Source: Zymomonas sp. (lineage in GTDB: Bacteria > Pseudomonadota > Alphaproteobacteria > Sphingomonadales > Sphingomonadaceae). Taken from it: 10,044 nt of DNA. Positions 1 to 7,536 of the stretch are shown one piece after another. Below the pieces are notes generated by a model. That model made no database searches. It saw only the letters and a list, made by a program, of their open reading frames with translations, and was not told the origin of the DNA. The stretch is taken from positions 1 to 10,044 of the forward strand of contig NZ_JAIWON010000101.1 of assembly GCF_020216885.1 (NCBI RefSeq), in the 5' to 3' direction. Both the position numbers and the translations under genes were made by a program. The number at the start of each line of letters is the position of its first letter. Position 1 is the stretch's first letter.

Positions 1-1
1 G

Positions 2-211
2 GGTAGTGCAATTAATTTTTTACAAAACCCTATCGAATTAGCCATAGAGCGCAAAAAAACAGGCGCCTTTAATGAAAATCTCTGCATTCCCCGATATATC
101 CCTCAAGACTCTGAACGAGCCGGCGTCATGAAAATTAATAAAGCCGAGATAACTTTTATATTTCAAAAAATTAACGCAGACACAGAAGACTATACAATAA
201 AAATTACTTAG
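2..211 (+). CDS. C-terminal end of an unrecognised protein (5' truncated by window edge)
   Basis: Reading frame 2 of the plus strand is open from the first bases to a TAG at 209-211, giving the last 69 residues of a protein that begins outside the window. The other two plus frames hit stops within about 40 bases. The peptide is mixed charged and hydrophobic, ends in alternating beta-like segments (EITFIFQKI, YTIKIT) and has no transmembrane stretch or motif that I recognise. No function is assigned. The gene converges on the minus-strand gene ending at 288. Only a 4-bp GCAG/CTGC stem before a T-run lies between them, so no convincing terminator is visible. That the frame is coding rests only on its openness up to the edge and its plausible composition. 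Confidence 0.55.
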   Translation, partial: GSAINFLQNPIELAIERKKTGAFNENLCIPRYIPQDSERAGVMKINKAEITFIFQKINADTEDYTIKIT

Positions 212-287
212 TCAGCTATTTTCCACAGAATTTATGCAGCAAAAATGACATAAAAATTCATAAAAACTGCTTTTTTTGATAAAAATT

Positions 288-1007
288 TTAAAAATCTGGA
301 GATAAAGCCAATTTTGCCCAAACGGGCAAATGGTCGGAGGCCAGCCTTGCAAGGGGCGTATTGTGAACACCACATTCCAAATATCTAATTTGAGGGGCAA
401 TAATAATACGATCTAATCCGACCAAAGGATGCTGGGCGGGGAAACTGGCACCAGTTGGTAAAACTGAAAAATCATCTGGTAATAATCGCAAACATCCATC
501 TCGTCTGCGCCATTGGTTAAAATCACCCATAATAATCGTCGGCAAATCGCGCTGCAAATTTCTTAATCTATCAACAATAAAGGCAACCTGCCGCCGCCGG
601 AACAGACCAGATAAATCGAGATGTGAACCTATCAACCGCCAAATACGACCTCGAATTTTAATATCGCAGATAATCGCGCCTCTGGGTTCCAAACGAGGTA
701 GTCTGACGCGCTCATATGCCACACAGCTGGCAAAATCGCGCAACAGCAAGGCATTCCCATGCCATCCAAGGCTACAAGAGCGCAAAGATAACGGCACATA
801 GCTATAACCATGCGCAGCCAAGGCATCAAAAGGCAGAATGGCGCGTCTTTTCCCCAGACGATGATCGGCTTCTTGCAACACAACACAATCCGCATCGATT
901 TCGTCCAGAACAGACAAAATCCGTTCTGGGTCGCGCCTTTTATCAGCACCGATTGCTTTGTGAATATTATAAGAGGCCACTTTTATCGTATAATCAGGCA
1001 TAGTCAC
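288..1007 (-). CDS. Endonuclease/exonuclease/phosphatase (EEP) family protein
   Basis: This 239-residue protein carries the full set of EEP-fold (DNase I / exonuclease III / sphingomyelinase-like) signatures in order: SYNIHK with N14, VVLQEAD with metal-binding E46, WHGNALL around residue 82, GSHLDLS with H129, GDFN with D162 and N164, LDRI with D199, and SDHLPV with D225-H226. These are the metal and phosphodiester-cleaving residues of the family, so catalysis is probably intact. The fold alone does not say whether the substrate is DNA, a lipid head group or another phosphoester. There is no signal peptide, so a cytoplasmic location is likely. I chose the GTG start at 1007 because a GAGGAG-type Shine-Dalgarno lies about 11 bases upstream. 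An ATG two codons inside (999-1001) would be 17 bases from it. It follows tldD on the same strand but is separated by a 286-base spacer with a terminator, so it is probably transcribed on its own. Confidence 0.9.
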   Translation of the reverse strand: MTMPDYTIKVASYNIHKAIGADKRRDPERILSVLDEIDADCVVLQEADHRLGKRRAILPFDALAAHGYSYVPLSLRSCSLGWHGNALLLRDFASCVAYERVRLPRLEPRGAIICDIKIRGRIWRLIGSHLDLSGLFRRRQVAFIVDRLRNLQRDLPTIIMGDFNQWRRRDGCLRLLPDDFSVLPTGASFPAQHPLVGLDRIIIAPQIRYLECGVHNTPLARLASDHLPVWAKLALSPDF

Positions 1008-1091
1008 TTTTACGGGCTTCTCCTCACATTATTATACCCGTTTTACACCCCGCTATAAGAAAGCCTTCTATCAGCTTTTTATACATTTATA

Positions 1092-1120
1092 AAAATATCA
1101 GTTTCGATTTTTTATTTCAA
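1092..1120 (-). promoter_or_regulatory. Possible sigma70-type promoter of the EEP-family gene
   Basis: Read on the minus strand, TTGAAA (1115-1120) is followed after exactly 17 bases by TATTTT (1092-1097), about 85 bases before the GTG start at 1007. The spacing is ideal and it lies downstream of the tldD terminator hairpin. However, the spacer is so AT-rich that chance matches are expected, so this is a candidate only. Confidence 0.3.
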
Positions 1121-1236
1121 AGAAGTATTCTAATTAAAAAAAGATATATCTAAAAATCACCTTACCCAAAAGCCATTTAAAAACAAAAAACTTTTTAAAT
1201 ATAAAAATTATTTTTAGAATTATATCTTCTTCATTC

Positions 1237-1271
1237 AAGAAAAGCGGAACCAAAACAGCCCCGCTTTTCTT
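1237..1271 (-). terminator. Intrinsic terminator downstream of tldD
   Basis: There is a perfect 11-bp inverted repeat. AAGAAAAGCGG (1237-1247) pairs with CCGCTTTTCTT (1261-1271) around a 13-base loop. It begins 23 bases past the tldD stop codon. On the minus strand the 3' arm ends CCGCTTTTCTT, so the U-rich part is mostly inside the stem rather than after it, which weakens the call slightly. The position right behind tldD and the GC-topped stem support termination. Confidence 0.7.
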
Positions 1272-1293
1272 TCTTTATTACAAATACATCAGG

Positions 1294-2736
1294 TCATTCA
1301 GTAGCCGTTCCGCCCACTGTCAAACCTTCAACTAACAAAGTGGGCTGCCCGACGCCAGCAGGCACAGACTGACCGCCCTTGCCACAAATACCGACCCCTT
1401 CATCCAAAGCGAGATCATTACCAATGGCCGCAATTTTATTCAGAACAGTCGGGCCATCACCGATCAAAGTAGCCCCCTTAATAGGAGCCGCAATACGGCC
1501 ATTTTCGATCATATAGGCTTCAGTGCAGGAAAAGACGAACTTACCACTGGTAATATCGACTTGGCCGCCGCCAAAATTCTTGGCGAAAATGCCTCTTTTA
1601 ACACGAGACATAATTTCTGCAGGATCATCCTGTCCGGCCGCCATAAAGGTATTCGTCATTCTTGGAATCGGGGCATGGACATAGCTTTCACGCCGCCCGT
1701 TTCCGGTTGGTTTCATACCCATCAAACGCGCATTCAATCTATCCTGCATATAGGATTTCAGAATACCATTTTCGATCAGAACCGTGCGACTGGTCGGGGT
1801 GCCTTCATCATCAATGCTCAAAGAACCTCGCCGGTTCGGAATCGAGCCATCATCAATAACCGTGACTCCTGCGGAAGCTACTTTTTCGCCAATTCGACCA
1901 GAAAAAACAGAAGACCCCTTCCGGTTGAAATCGCCTTCCAAACCATGACCGACGGCTTCATGGAGCAACACACCAGGCCATCCGGGGCCTAAAACAACGG
2001 GCATTTCTCCAGCGGGTGCAGGTATAGCGTCTAAGTTAACCAAAGCCGAGGCTAAGGCCATATCAATACCTTTTTGCCATGCCGATTCTTCAAAAAGGGG
2101 ATCATAAAGATAGCGACCACCGAAACCGTAAAATCCAGATTCGCGTCGTCCGTTCTTTTCAACAACGACCGAAATATTCAACCGCACCAAAGGACGGATA
2201 TCCTGAGCCACAAAACCGTCAGGACGGACAATTTCAATCACGCTCCATGAAGCCGATAATCCAACAGATACCTGACAGACATGCGGATCTCTGGCACGAG
2301 CGGCTGCATCGATTTTCTGGCACAAGGCTACTTTTTCAGCAAAAGGCTTCAAAGTAAGCGGATTAGCTTCGGTATAAAGATGCCGATTGGTATGAAGCGG
2401 AGACGAAGGATGGTTACCCTTTTTGGGGTCTAATAACTGTAGGGTTTCTCCTGCTCGCCTGATCGCATCAGCAGAAATCTCGCTTGCATGGGCAAAGGCA
2501 GTCGCTTCGCCGGATAATCCCCGCAGACCAAAACCTGCCTGATTATCATAGCTCGCATTTTTCAGGCGGCCATCATCAAAAGAGAAACTTTCGGAAACAC
2601 TATATTGTAAATAAAGCTCCCCATCATCACAGCCGTGAAGCGTTTGTGAAGTCAAACGCTTGGCATCATCCGGGGTCAACAGCCCAGGGCGATAGAGAAA
2701 ATGGCGAGGAGCATCAGCTATGTCAGCAATAGTCAT
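1294..2736 (-). CDS. tldD: TldD metalloprotease subunit
   Basis: This 480-residue protein is full length for TldD, the metal-binding subunit of the TldD/TldE (PmbA) heterodimeric protease. In the family it degrades unfolded or small peptides and in enterobacteria takes part in microcin B17 maturation and CcdA turnover. The zinc motif HEAVGH (HExxxH) is at residues 259-264 with H259, E260 and H264. The C-terminal cysteine segment GICGKGGQ (C451) matches the third metal ligand region of the family. Other conserved blocks are VVLGPGWPGVLLHE before the motif, GLEGDFNRKGSS after it, and MTNTFM near 360. No partner tldE/pmbA lies in the window, as is common. The ATG at 2736 has no visible Shine-Dalgarno, and a possible -10 box ends only 9 bases upstream, so the mRNA may be nearly leaderless. 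A terminator hairpin follows the gene. Confidence 0.96.
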   Translation of the reverse strand: MTIADIADAPRHFLYRPGLLTPDDAKRLTSQTLHGCDDGELYLQYSVSESFSFDDGRLKNASYDNQAGFGLRGLSGEATAFAHASEISADAIRRAGETLQLLDPKKGNHPSSPLHTNRHLYTEANPLTLKPFAEKVALCQKIDAAARARDPHVCQVSVGLSASWSVIEIVRPDGFVAQDIRPLVRLNISVVVEKNGRRESGFYGFGGRYLYDPLFEESAWQKGIDMALASALVNLDAIPAPAGEMPVVLGPGWPGVLLHEAVGHGLEGDFNRKGSSVFSGRIGEKVASAGVTVIDDGSIPNRRGSLSIDDEGTPTSRTVLIENGILKSYMQDRLNARLMGMKPTGNGRRESYVHAPIPRMTNTFMAAGQDDPAEIMSRVKRGIFAKNFGGGQVDITSGKFVFSCTEAYMIENGRIAAPIKGATLIGDGPTVLNKIAAIGNDLALDEGVGICGKGGQSVPAGVGQPTLLVEGLTVGGTATE

Positions 2737-2745
2737 AGGCTATTA

Positions 2746-2772
2746 GTTATAACGCTCTGACAATCGGTGCAA
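2746..2772 (-). promoter_or_regulatory. Possible promoter of tldD
   Basis: On the minus strand TTGCAC (2767-2772) and TATAAC (2746-2751) are separated by 15 bases, shorter than ideal. The -10 box ends 9 bases before the tldD ATG, which would place transcription start within about 2-3 bases of the start codon. The lack of a Shine-Dalgarno fits a near-leaderless message, but the short spacer keeps this tentative. Confidence 0.25.
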
Positions 2773-2820
2773 TCACTGAACGCATAGCGGGGCAGAATAA
2801 TTCTCAAATGAGCAGGGCAG

Positions 2821-2864
2821 ACAGGCTCAATAAAAGGCGAATTTCCGCCTGTTTCAGGACAGGC
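2821..2864 (-). promoter_or_regulatory. Overlapping alternative hairpins, terminator-like on the minus strand
   Basis: AGGCG (2835-2839) can pair with CGCCT (2846-2850). On the minus strand this hairpin is followed by TTTATT, a weak intrinsic-terminator shape. The same CGCCT segment lies inside GCCTGT (2847-2852), which can pair perfectly with ACAGGC at 2859-2864 or with a second ACAGGC copy at 2821-2826. The structures therefore exclude each other, as in an attenuator or a small RNA terminator. No leader peptide or known riboswitch core was recognised. Function is inferred from pairing only. Confidence 0.3.
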
Positions 2865-2877
2865 CTCGGTCAACCAT

Positions 2878-2914
2878 CACCAAAAGTGATTAAATTCATT
2901 TAATTTCTTTGGTG
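2878..2914. repeat. Nested inverted repeat in the divergent spacer
   Basis: The outer arms CACCAAA (2878-2884) and TTTGGTG (2908-2914) enclose inner arms ATTAAAT (2889-2895) and ATTTAAT (2898-2904), with a 2-base centre. All pairs within each arm are exact. The 2-base centre is too tight for a good RNA loop without opening a pair, so the symmetry suits a protein-binding operator at least as well as an RNA hairpin. It lies between the divergent tldD and aminotransferase-like genes. Confidence 0.35.
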
Positions 2915-3013
2915 GCATAAATATATTAAAAGAGTAATAAGAAGTTACCTTTTTCTCTTATTCTTGCGAAATAGCAATTTTATTACGCAATCAATCTTTT
3001 TCAAGTCATGGAA

Positions 3014-3022
3014 TGGTATAGT
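3014..3022 (+). promoter_or_regulatory. Possible extended -10 promoter of the class IV aminotransferase homologue
   Basis: TGGTATAGT has the extended -10 form (TG, one base, then TATAGT) and ends 17 bases before the ATG at 3040. No good -35 hexamer is visible at the right distance, which is tolerated with extended -10 promoters. The resulting leader would be about 10 bases and there is no Shine-Dalgarno in it. Confidence 0.3.
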
Positions 3023-3039
3023 TAATCGGCCTTACTTTT

Positions 3040-3711
3040 ATGAAAGAAACCCCCACAATAAAAGAAAGGCTAAAATTGATTGAGCCGCACCCCATCCAGA
3101 TAGCAAAAGAGTCAAAAGCGCTGATAGAAACAATGCGTTTTGAGCCTTTGGGGGGCATCGCCAATCTGGAAGAGCATCTAGCACGGCTTGAAAATTCAAC
3201 TCAAATACTGGGCTTTACTTATAATCGTCATGCTGTTCGCAATATGCTTCATATGGCCTGTTTCCCTCTGACAAAGCCCCATTTTATCCGATTGGTTATC
3301 AATTATAACGGCCGAATTGCTGTTGAAATTACTCCACCAGAAAAGGCACCCGAAAAAATAATTGCATGTTTCCCTGTTCAACGATCTTGTCCGGCCAATG
3401 ATGAAAGGCTCTATCATTCGCTGCTACCACGGGTAGCCAATGATATTTCAGGCAAGAAAGCTGATATTTGGCTCGCTATTGATCCATCCGGCCATGTGAC
3501 AGAAACCGCCTTAGGCAATATTTTTATTCAGGATAACGATCGGCTATTAACGCCACCGCGCTCATTGGGGCTTCTTCCCGGCCTCCTGCGCGAGCGTTTA
3601 TTATCAAGCGGCAACGCCAAAGAATCGCTGTTATCTATACAGGATTTAAAATCCGGATTTCTCATCGGCCATGACCTGTTCGGGCTAGTCAAGGCAAAAT
3701 TACTTCGCTAA
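3040..3711 (+). CDS. Class IV aminotransferase (PabC/BCAT fold) homologue, catalytic lysine apparently absent
   Basis: This 223-residue protein resembles the aminodeoxychorismate lyase (PabC) domain that in many alphaproteobacteria is fused behind PabB. Family hallmarks in order are LIETMRFEP (28-36), HLARL (46-50) with GF at 58-59, LYHSLLPRV (124-132), VTETALGNIF (153-162) with E155 and N160, and the PLP-phosphate loop region TPPRSLGLLPGLLR (171-184). The C-terminal GHDLFGLVKAKL corresponds to the usual GNSLRGL-type end but is diverged. In the family the PLP Schiff-base lysine follows the histidine of the YHKTTxR-like motif. Here the aligned residues are H126, S127 and R131, so lysine is replaced by serine. 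It stands alone with no PabB domain, the spacer upstream is non-coding, and an in-frame stop at 3019-3021 rules out an upstream extension. It may be a repurposed paralogue or inactive. Aspartate aminotransferase follows after 122 bases. Confidence 0.8.
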   Translation: MKETPTIKERLKLIEPHPIQIAKESKALIETMRFEPLGGIANLEEHLARLENSTQILGFTYNRHAVRNMLHMACFPLTKPHFIRLVINYNGRIAVEITPPEKAPEKIIACFPVQRSCPANDERLYHSLLPRVANDISGKKADIWLAIDPSGHVTETALGNIFIQDNDRLLTPPRSLGLLPGLLRERLLSSGNAKESLLSIQDLKSGFLIGHDLFGLVKAKLLR

Positions 3712-3764
3712 AAACCGCCGCCATGGCCAGTAAAGTAAAAGATATATTTTGCTTTCTTACCTGA

Positions 3765-5036
<1,272 letters not shown>

Positions 5037-5064
5037 AATAGATCTTTTAAAAAACAACTTTGGC

Positions 5065-5099
5065 AAACAAAGCCCAGTTTTAGAAATTGGGCTTTGTTT
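5065..5099. terminator. Bidirectional intrinsic terminator between convergent genes
   Basis: AAACAAAGCCCA (5065-5076) and TGGGCTTTGTTT (5088-5099) form a perfect 12-bp stem around an 11-base loop. The arms run from A-rich to T-rich in both directions, so it can end transcripts of the aspartate aminotransferase gene (stop at 5036, +) and of the dehydrogenase gene (stop at 5117, -). Confidence 0.85.
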
Positions 5100-5116
5100 A
5101 ACTTTCACGAGATAGC

Positions 5117-5896
5117 TCACTTTGGACTTGCGGTAGAACCCGCTAATAATCCGCCATCGATATTCATTTCTGTGCCAGTAATATAGGTTGCTTCATCAGA
5201 GGCTAACATCACAGCCACAGCGGCGACCTCATCAGGCATTCCAAAACGGTGCAATGGTGTATCGGCAACCAATGCCTGCATGTTTTTCTCACGGTCACGT
5301 CCTTTGCCTAACATAGGCTCCCAAATAGGCGTTAAAATTGCAGCAGGATGAATCGAATTACACCGAATCTTCCAGCCTTGCTGGGCGCAATAAAGAGCTA
5401 CCGTTTTACTATGATTACGAATGGCGGCTTTGGATGATGCATAAGCTGCGGCTAAAGGAATTCCGACTAATCCTGAACGTGAAGAAATATTGATAATAGA
5501 CCCTGTGCCTTTTTCTTTCATGGCCTTAATCGCATAACGACATCCTAAAAAAGTGCCGTCTAAATTCACGCGATGAACGGCTCTCCAATCATCGAGAGCG
5601 GCATGTTCTGGATCATGAGCAACAACTTCATCTTCAAAGCCGGTTACACCGGCATTGTTCACGACCACATCGGCAACAGGGATAGATTCTGCTAAATGCT
5701 GCCAATCTTTTTCTTCACGAACGTCTAGTTTTATAAAACGCCCACCCATTTCATCAGCCGCCTTTTGACCCAAAATTTCATCAATATCTGTAAAGATGAC
5801 AGTCGCAGCCTCACGCGAAAAAGCTGTTGCGATCGCCTTTCCAATGCCTCTTGCGGCACCGGTCACGACACATAGTTTATTTGCTAATCTTGGCAT
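5117..5896 (-). CDS. Short-chain dehydrogenase/reductase (classical SDR, probably NAD-dependent)
   Basis: This 259-residue protein is a typical classical SDR. It has the nucleotide-binding motif TGAARGIG (12-19), an acidic residue D37 at the end of the second strand that favours NAD over NADP, DV at 58-59, NNAG (80-83), N111, and the catalytic set S139 (in INISSRSG), Y152 and K156 (AYASSK). The end motif TGTEMNIDGG (240-249) is also family-typical. The overall pattern resembles secondary-alcohol and hydroxysteroid-like SDRs, but the substrate cannot be read from sequence. The start is supported by AGAGGGG about 8 bases before the ATG. It lies downstream of the phosphomutase gene on the same strand, but a strong terminator at 5957-5997 separates them, so its promoter should lie within the 60 bases before its start. 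I could not identify a convincing one there. Confidence 0.93.
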   Translation of the reverse strand: MPRLANKLCVVTGAARGIGKAIATAFSREAATVIFTDIDEILGQKAADEMGGRFIKLDVREEKDWQHLAESIPVADVVVNNAGVTGFEDEVVAHDPEHAALDDWRAVHRVNLDGTFLGCRYAIKAMKEKGTGSIINISSRSGLVGIPLAAAYASSKAAIRNHSKTVALYCAQQGWKIRCNSIHPAAILTPIWEPMLGKGRDREKNMQALVADTPLHRFGMPDEVAAVAVMLASDEATYITGTEMNIDGGLLAGSTASPK

Positions 5897-5956
5897 AATA
5901 AATTCCCCTCTGTTTCGCGATCAGATTTCAAAATTTTGGCTTTTTATGGCCGGTAT

Positions 5957-5997
5957 AAAAAAAGAGCAGCCAGATAAAATAATCCGGCTGCTCTTTT
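5957..5997 (-). terminator. Intrinsic terminator of the phosphomutase gene
   Basis: AAAAGAGCAGCC (5960-5971) pairs perfectly with GGCTGCTCTTTT (5986-5997), giving a 12-bp stem with a 14-base loop. On the minus strand the stem runs into an unbroken stretch of seven T (complement of 5957-5963), the classical form. It starts 19 bases after the phosphomutase stop. Confidence 0.9.
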
Positions 5998-6016
5998 GTT
6001 TCTGGCAATGAAAAAA

Positions 6017-7396
6017 TCAATGCACCGTTGTAACCGGCTCAATACCCGATTGTTTCAGTTGGTCATTCAACTGACCAACTAGACGATCCAAAGCCGCCTG
6101 ATCGCGCCCTTCAGCACGGGCAACTAGAACATCTTGGGTATTGGAAGCCCGCAGTAGCCACCAACCATCGTCATTGGTCACGCGAACACCGTCGATCGTG
6201 TTGACCTTGGCATCGGCAGCCGTCAAGCGACCCAATACTTCGCCAATTACTTGGAATTTACGGGTTTCAGAAGCCTGAAAGCGTAATTCTGGTGTATTGA
6301 CCATTTTTGGCATATTTTTACGGATTTGGGTCAAAGAGCCACCCATCTGATGAACAGCCCCGATCATCCGCACCGCAGCATAGATACCATCATCAAAACC
6401 GAACCACTGATCGGCAAAGAAAATATGGCCGCTCATTTCACCAGCCAAAGGTGAATGGGTTTCTTTCATCAAAGTTTTAATCAACGAATGACCCGTCCGC
6501 CCCATCAAGGGTTTACCACCCAGTTCAGCCACCCGATCAAACAAGGCCTGACTGGCTTTGACGTCAGCAATAATTGTACCGCCGGGATGACGTTTCAGGA
6601 CTGGTGCAGAAAGGATGGCCAAAATCTGGTCACCCCAGATCACATGACCTTCGCTATCGACTGCGCCGATACGATCAGCATCGCCATCAAAGGCAAAACC
6701 AAAATCAAGTTTTTCTTTTTTGACTAAGGCTTTAAGGTCAGCAAGGTTGGATTCAACTGTTGGATCGGGATGATGGTTCGGAAAGCGTCCATCAACATCC
6801 GTATAAATAACGTGATGTTCACCCGGTAATTTTTTAATCAGCTTCTCGAGAACAGGGCCACCGACACCATTACCGGCATCCCAACCAATGCGATATTCGC
6901 CACCTTCATAGCCCTGTGCCAAACGGTCAACATAGGCGTCGATAATATCGGCGGTTTCGACACTGCCCTTGCCTTCTTCCCAGTCACTTTTAGCAGCCAG
7001 CTCACCAATATCGCGGATATCCTTTCCAAAGAAAGAACTATGCTTCAAGACCATTTTGAAGCCATTATATTCTGCTGGATTATGGCTACCCGTAATCTGG
7101 ATACCACCATCAACATCCAAAGTTGCTTCAGCAAAATACAGCATAGGGGTCGAAGCCAAACCGATATTGACAACATCAACACCCGCTTCGGTCAGTCCCT
7201 TAATCAAGGCATCTTTTAAGGCCGGAGAAGAATTACGACCATCATATCCCACCGCAATCCGATGACCACCAGCTCGCCGCAAACGGGTCGCGAATCCTCG
7301 ACCAATAGCATAAGCATCATCAGGGGAAAGCGTCTCTCCGACAATACCGCGAATGTCATATTCACGCAGTACGGTAGGATCAAATTTATGGGACAT
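6017..7396 (-). CDS. pgmG: Bifunctional phosphoglucomutase/phosphomannomutase
   Basis: This 459-residue member of the alpha-D-phosphohexomutase family matches the AlgC / PgmG / ManB type, which interconverts the 1- and 6-phosphates of glucose and mannose and so feeds NDP-sugar and exopolysaccharide or LPS synthesis. The four signature loops are present: the phosphoserine loop TGSHNP (102-107, S104), the magnesium loop DGDADR (237-242), the sugar-specificity loop GEMSGH (319-324), and the phosphate-binding loop RASNTQ (416-421). GEMSGH is the form typical of enzymes that accept both glucose and mannose phosphates. The N-terminal REYDIRG is also characteristic. An AGGAG Shine-Dalgarno lies about 7 bases before the ATG, and a strong terminator follows. 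The symbol follows sphingomonad usage; manB or algC would be equally common. Confidence 0.93.
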   Translation of the reverse strand: MSHKFDPTVLREYDIRGIVGETLSPDDAYAIGRGFATRLRRAGGHRIAVGYDGRNSSPALKDALIKGLTEAGVDVVNIGLASTPMLYFAEATLDVDGGIQITGSHNPAEYNGFKMVLKHSSFFGKDIRDIGELAAKSDWEEGKGSVETADIIDAYVDRLAQGYEGGEYRIGWDAGNGVGGPVLEKLIKKLPGEHHVIYTDVDGRFPNHHPDPTVESNLADLKALVKKEKLDFGFAFDGDADRIGAVDSEGHVIWGDQILAILSAPVLKRHPGGTIIADVKASQALFDRVAELGGKPLMGRTGHSLIKTLMKETHSPLAGEMSGHIFFADQWFGFDDGIYAAVRMIGAVHQMGGSLTQIRKNMPKMVNTPELRFQASETRKFQVIGEVLGRLTAADAKVNTIDGVRVTNDDGWWLLRASNTQDVLVARAEGRDQAALDRLVGQLNDQLKQSGIEPVTTVH

Positions 7397-7421
7397 TAAA
7401 AGCTCCTATCAGGAAAATCCT

Positions 7422-7450
7422 ATTGTATGATGGCTATAACGCAGCAAGAA
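7422..7450 (-). promoter_or_regulatory. Possible promoter of the phosphomutase gene
   Basis: On the minus strand TTCTTG (7445-7450) and TACAAT (7422-7427) are 17 bases apart, and the -10 box ends 25 bases before the ATG at 7396. The -10 is good and the -35 poor. The 140-base gap to the J-domain gene upstream leaves room for a separate promoter. Confidence 0.25.
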
Positions 7451-7536
7451 AAGAAAAGCTGCCCGAAAAAGCCCAATAAACCAAAGGCATCCTTTTTTTA
7501 TCAAAGAATTTCTTGTTTTTTTTAAAATGAATATCG

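Larger units (their letters stand above)
2737..3039. other. Divergent intergenic region between tldD and the class IV aminotransferase homologue
   Basis: This 303-base spacer holds the start regions of two diverging genes. I see three kinds of structure in it: candidate promoters close to each start codon (near 2746-2772 on the minus strand and 3014-3022 on the plus strand), a cluster of mutually exclusive GC-rich hairpins at 2819-2864, and a nested AT-rich inverted repeat at 2878-2914. No open frame of convincing length or composition lies here, and I recognise no tRNA or known riboswitch consensus. Confidence 0.6.

Noticed and set aside
236..280. Possible terminator GCAG/CTGC followed by a T-run between the first two genes
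   Set aside because: The stem is only 4 bp with a loop of about 27 bases, too weak to call.
212..400. 62-codon minus-strand frame rich in Phe, Cys and Ile
   Set aside because: It overlaps the 3' end of the EEP gene in another frame and runs into AT-rich spacer. It has no ribosome binding site and an unlikely composition.
1561..1992. 143-codon plus-strand frame inside tldD
   Set aside because: It is antisense to a clearly conserved protein whose motifs are intact. The frame is a by-product of tldD codon use.
7441..7530. GCAGC/GCTGC inverted repeat and T-runs between the J-domain and phosphomutase genes as a terminator
   Set aside because: The 5-bp stem has a 12-base loop and is not followed by T on the minus strand. 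The T-runs near 7495 and 7514 lack a GC stem in the proper direction.
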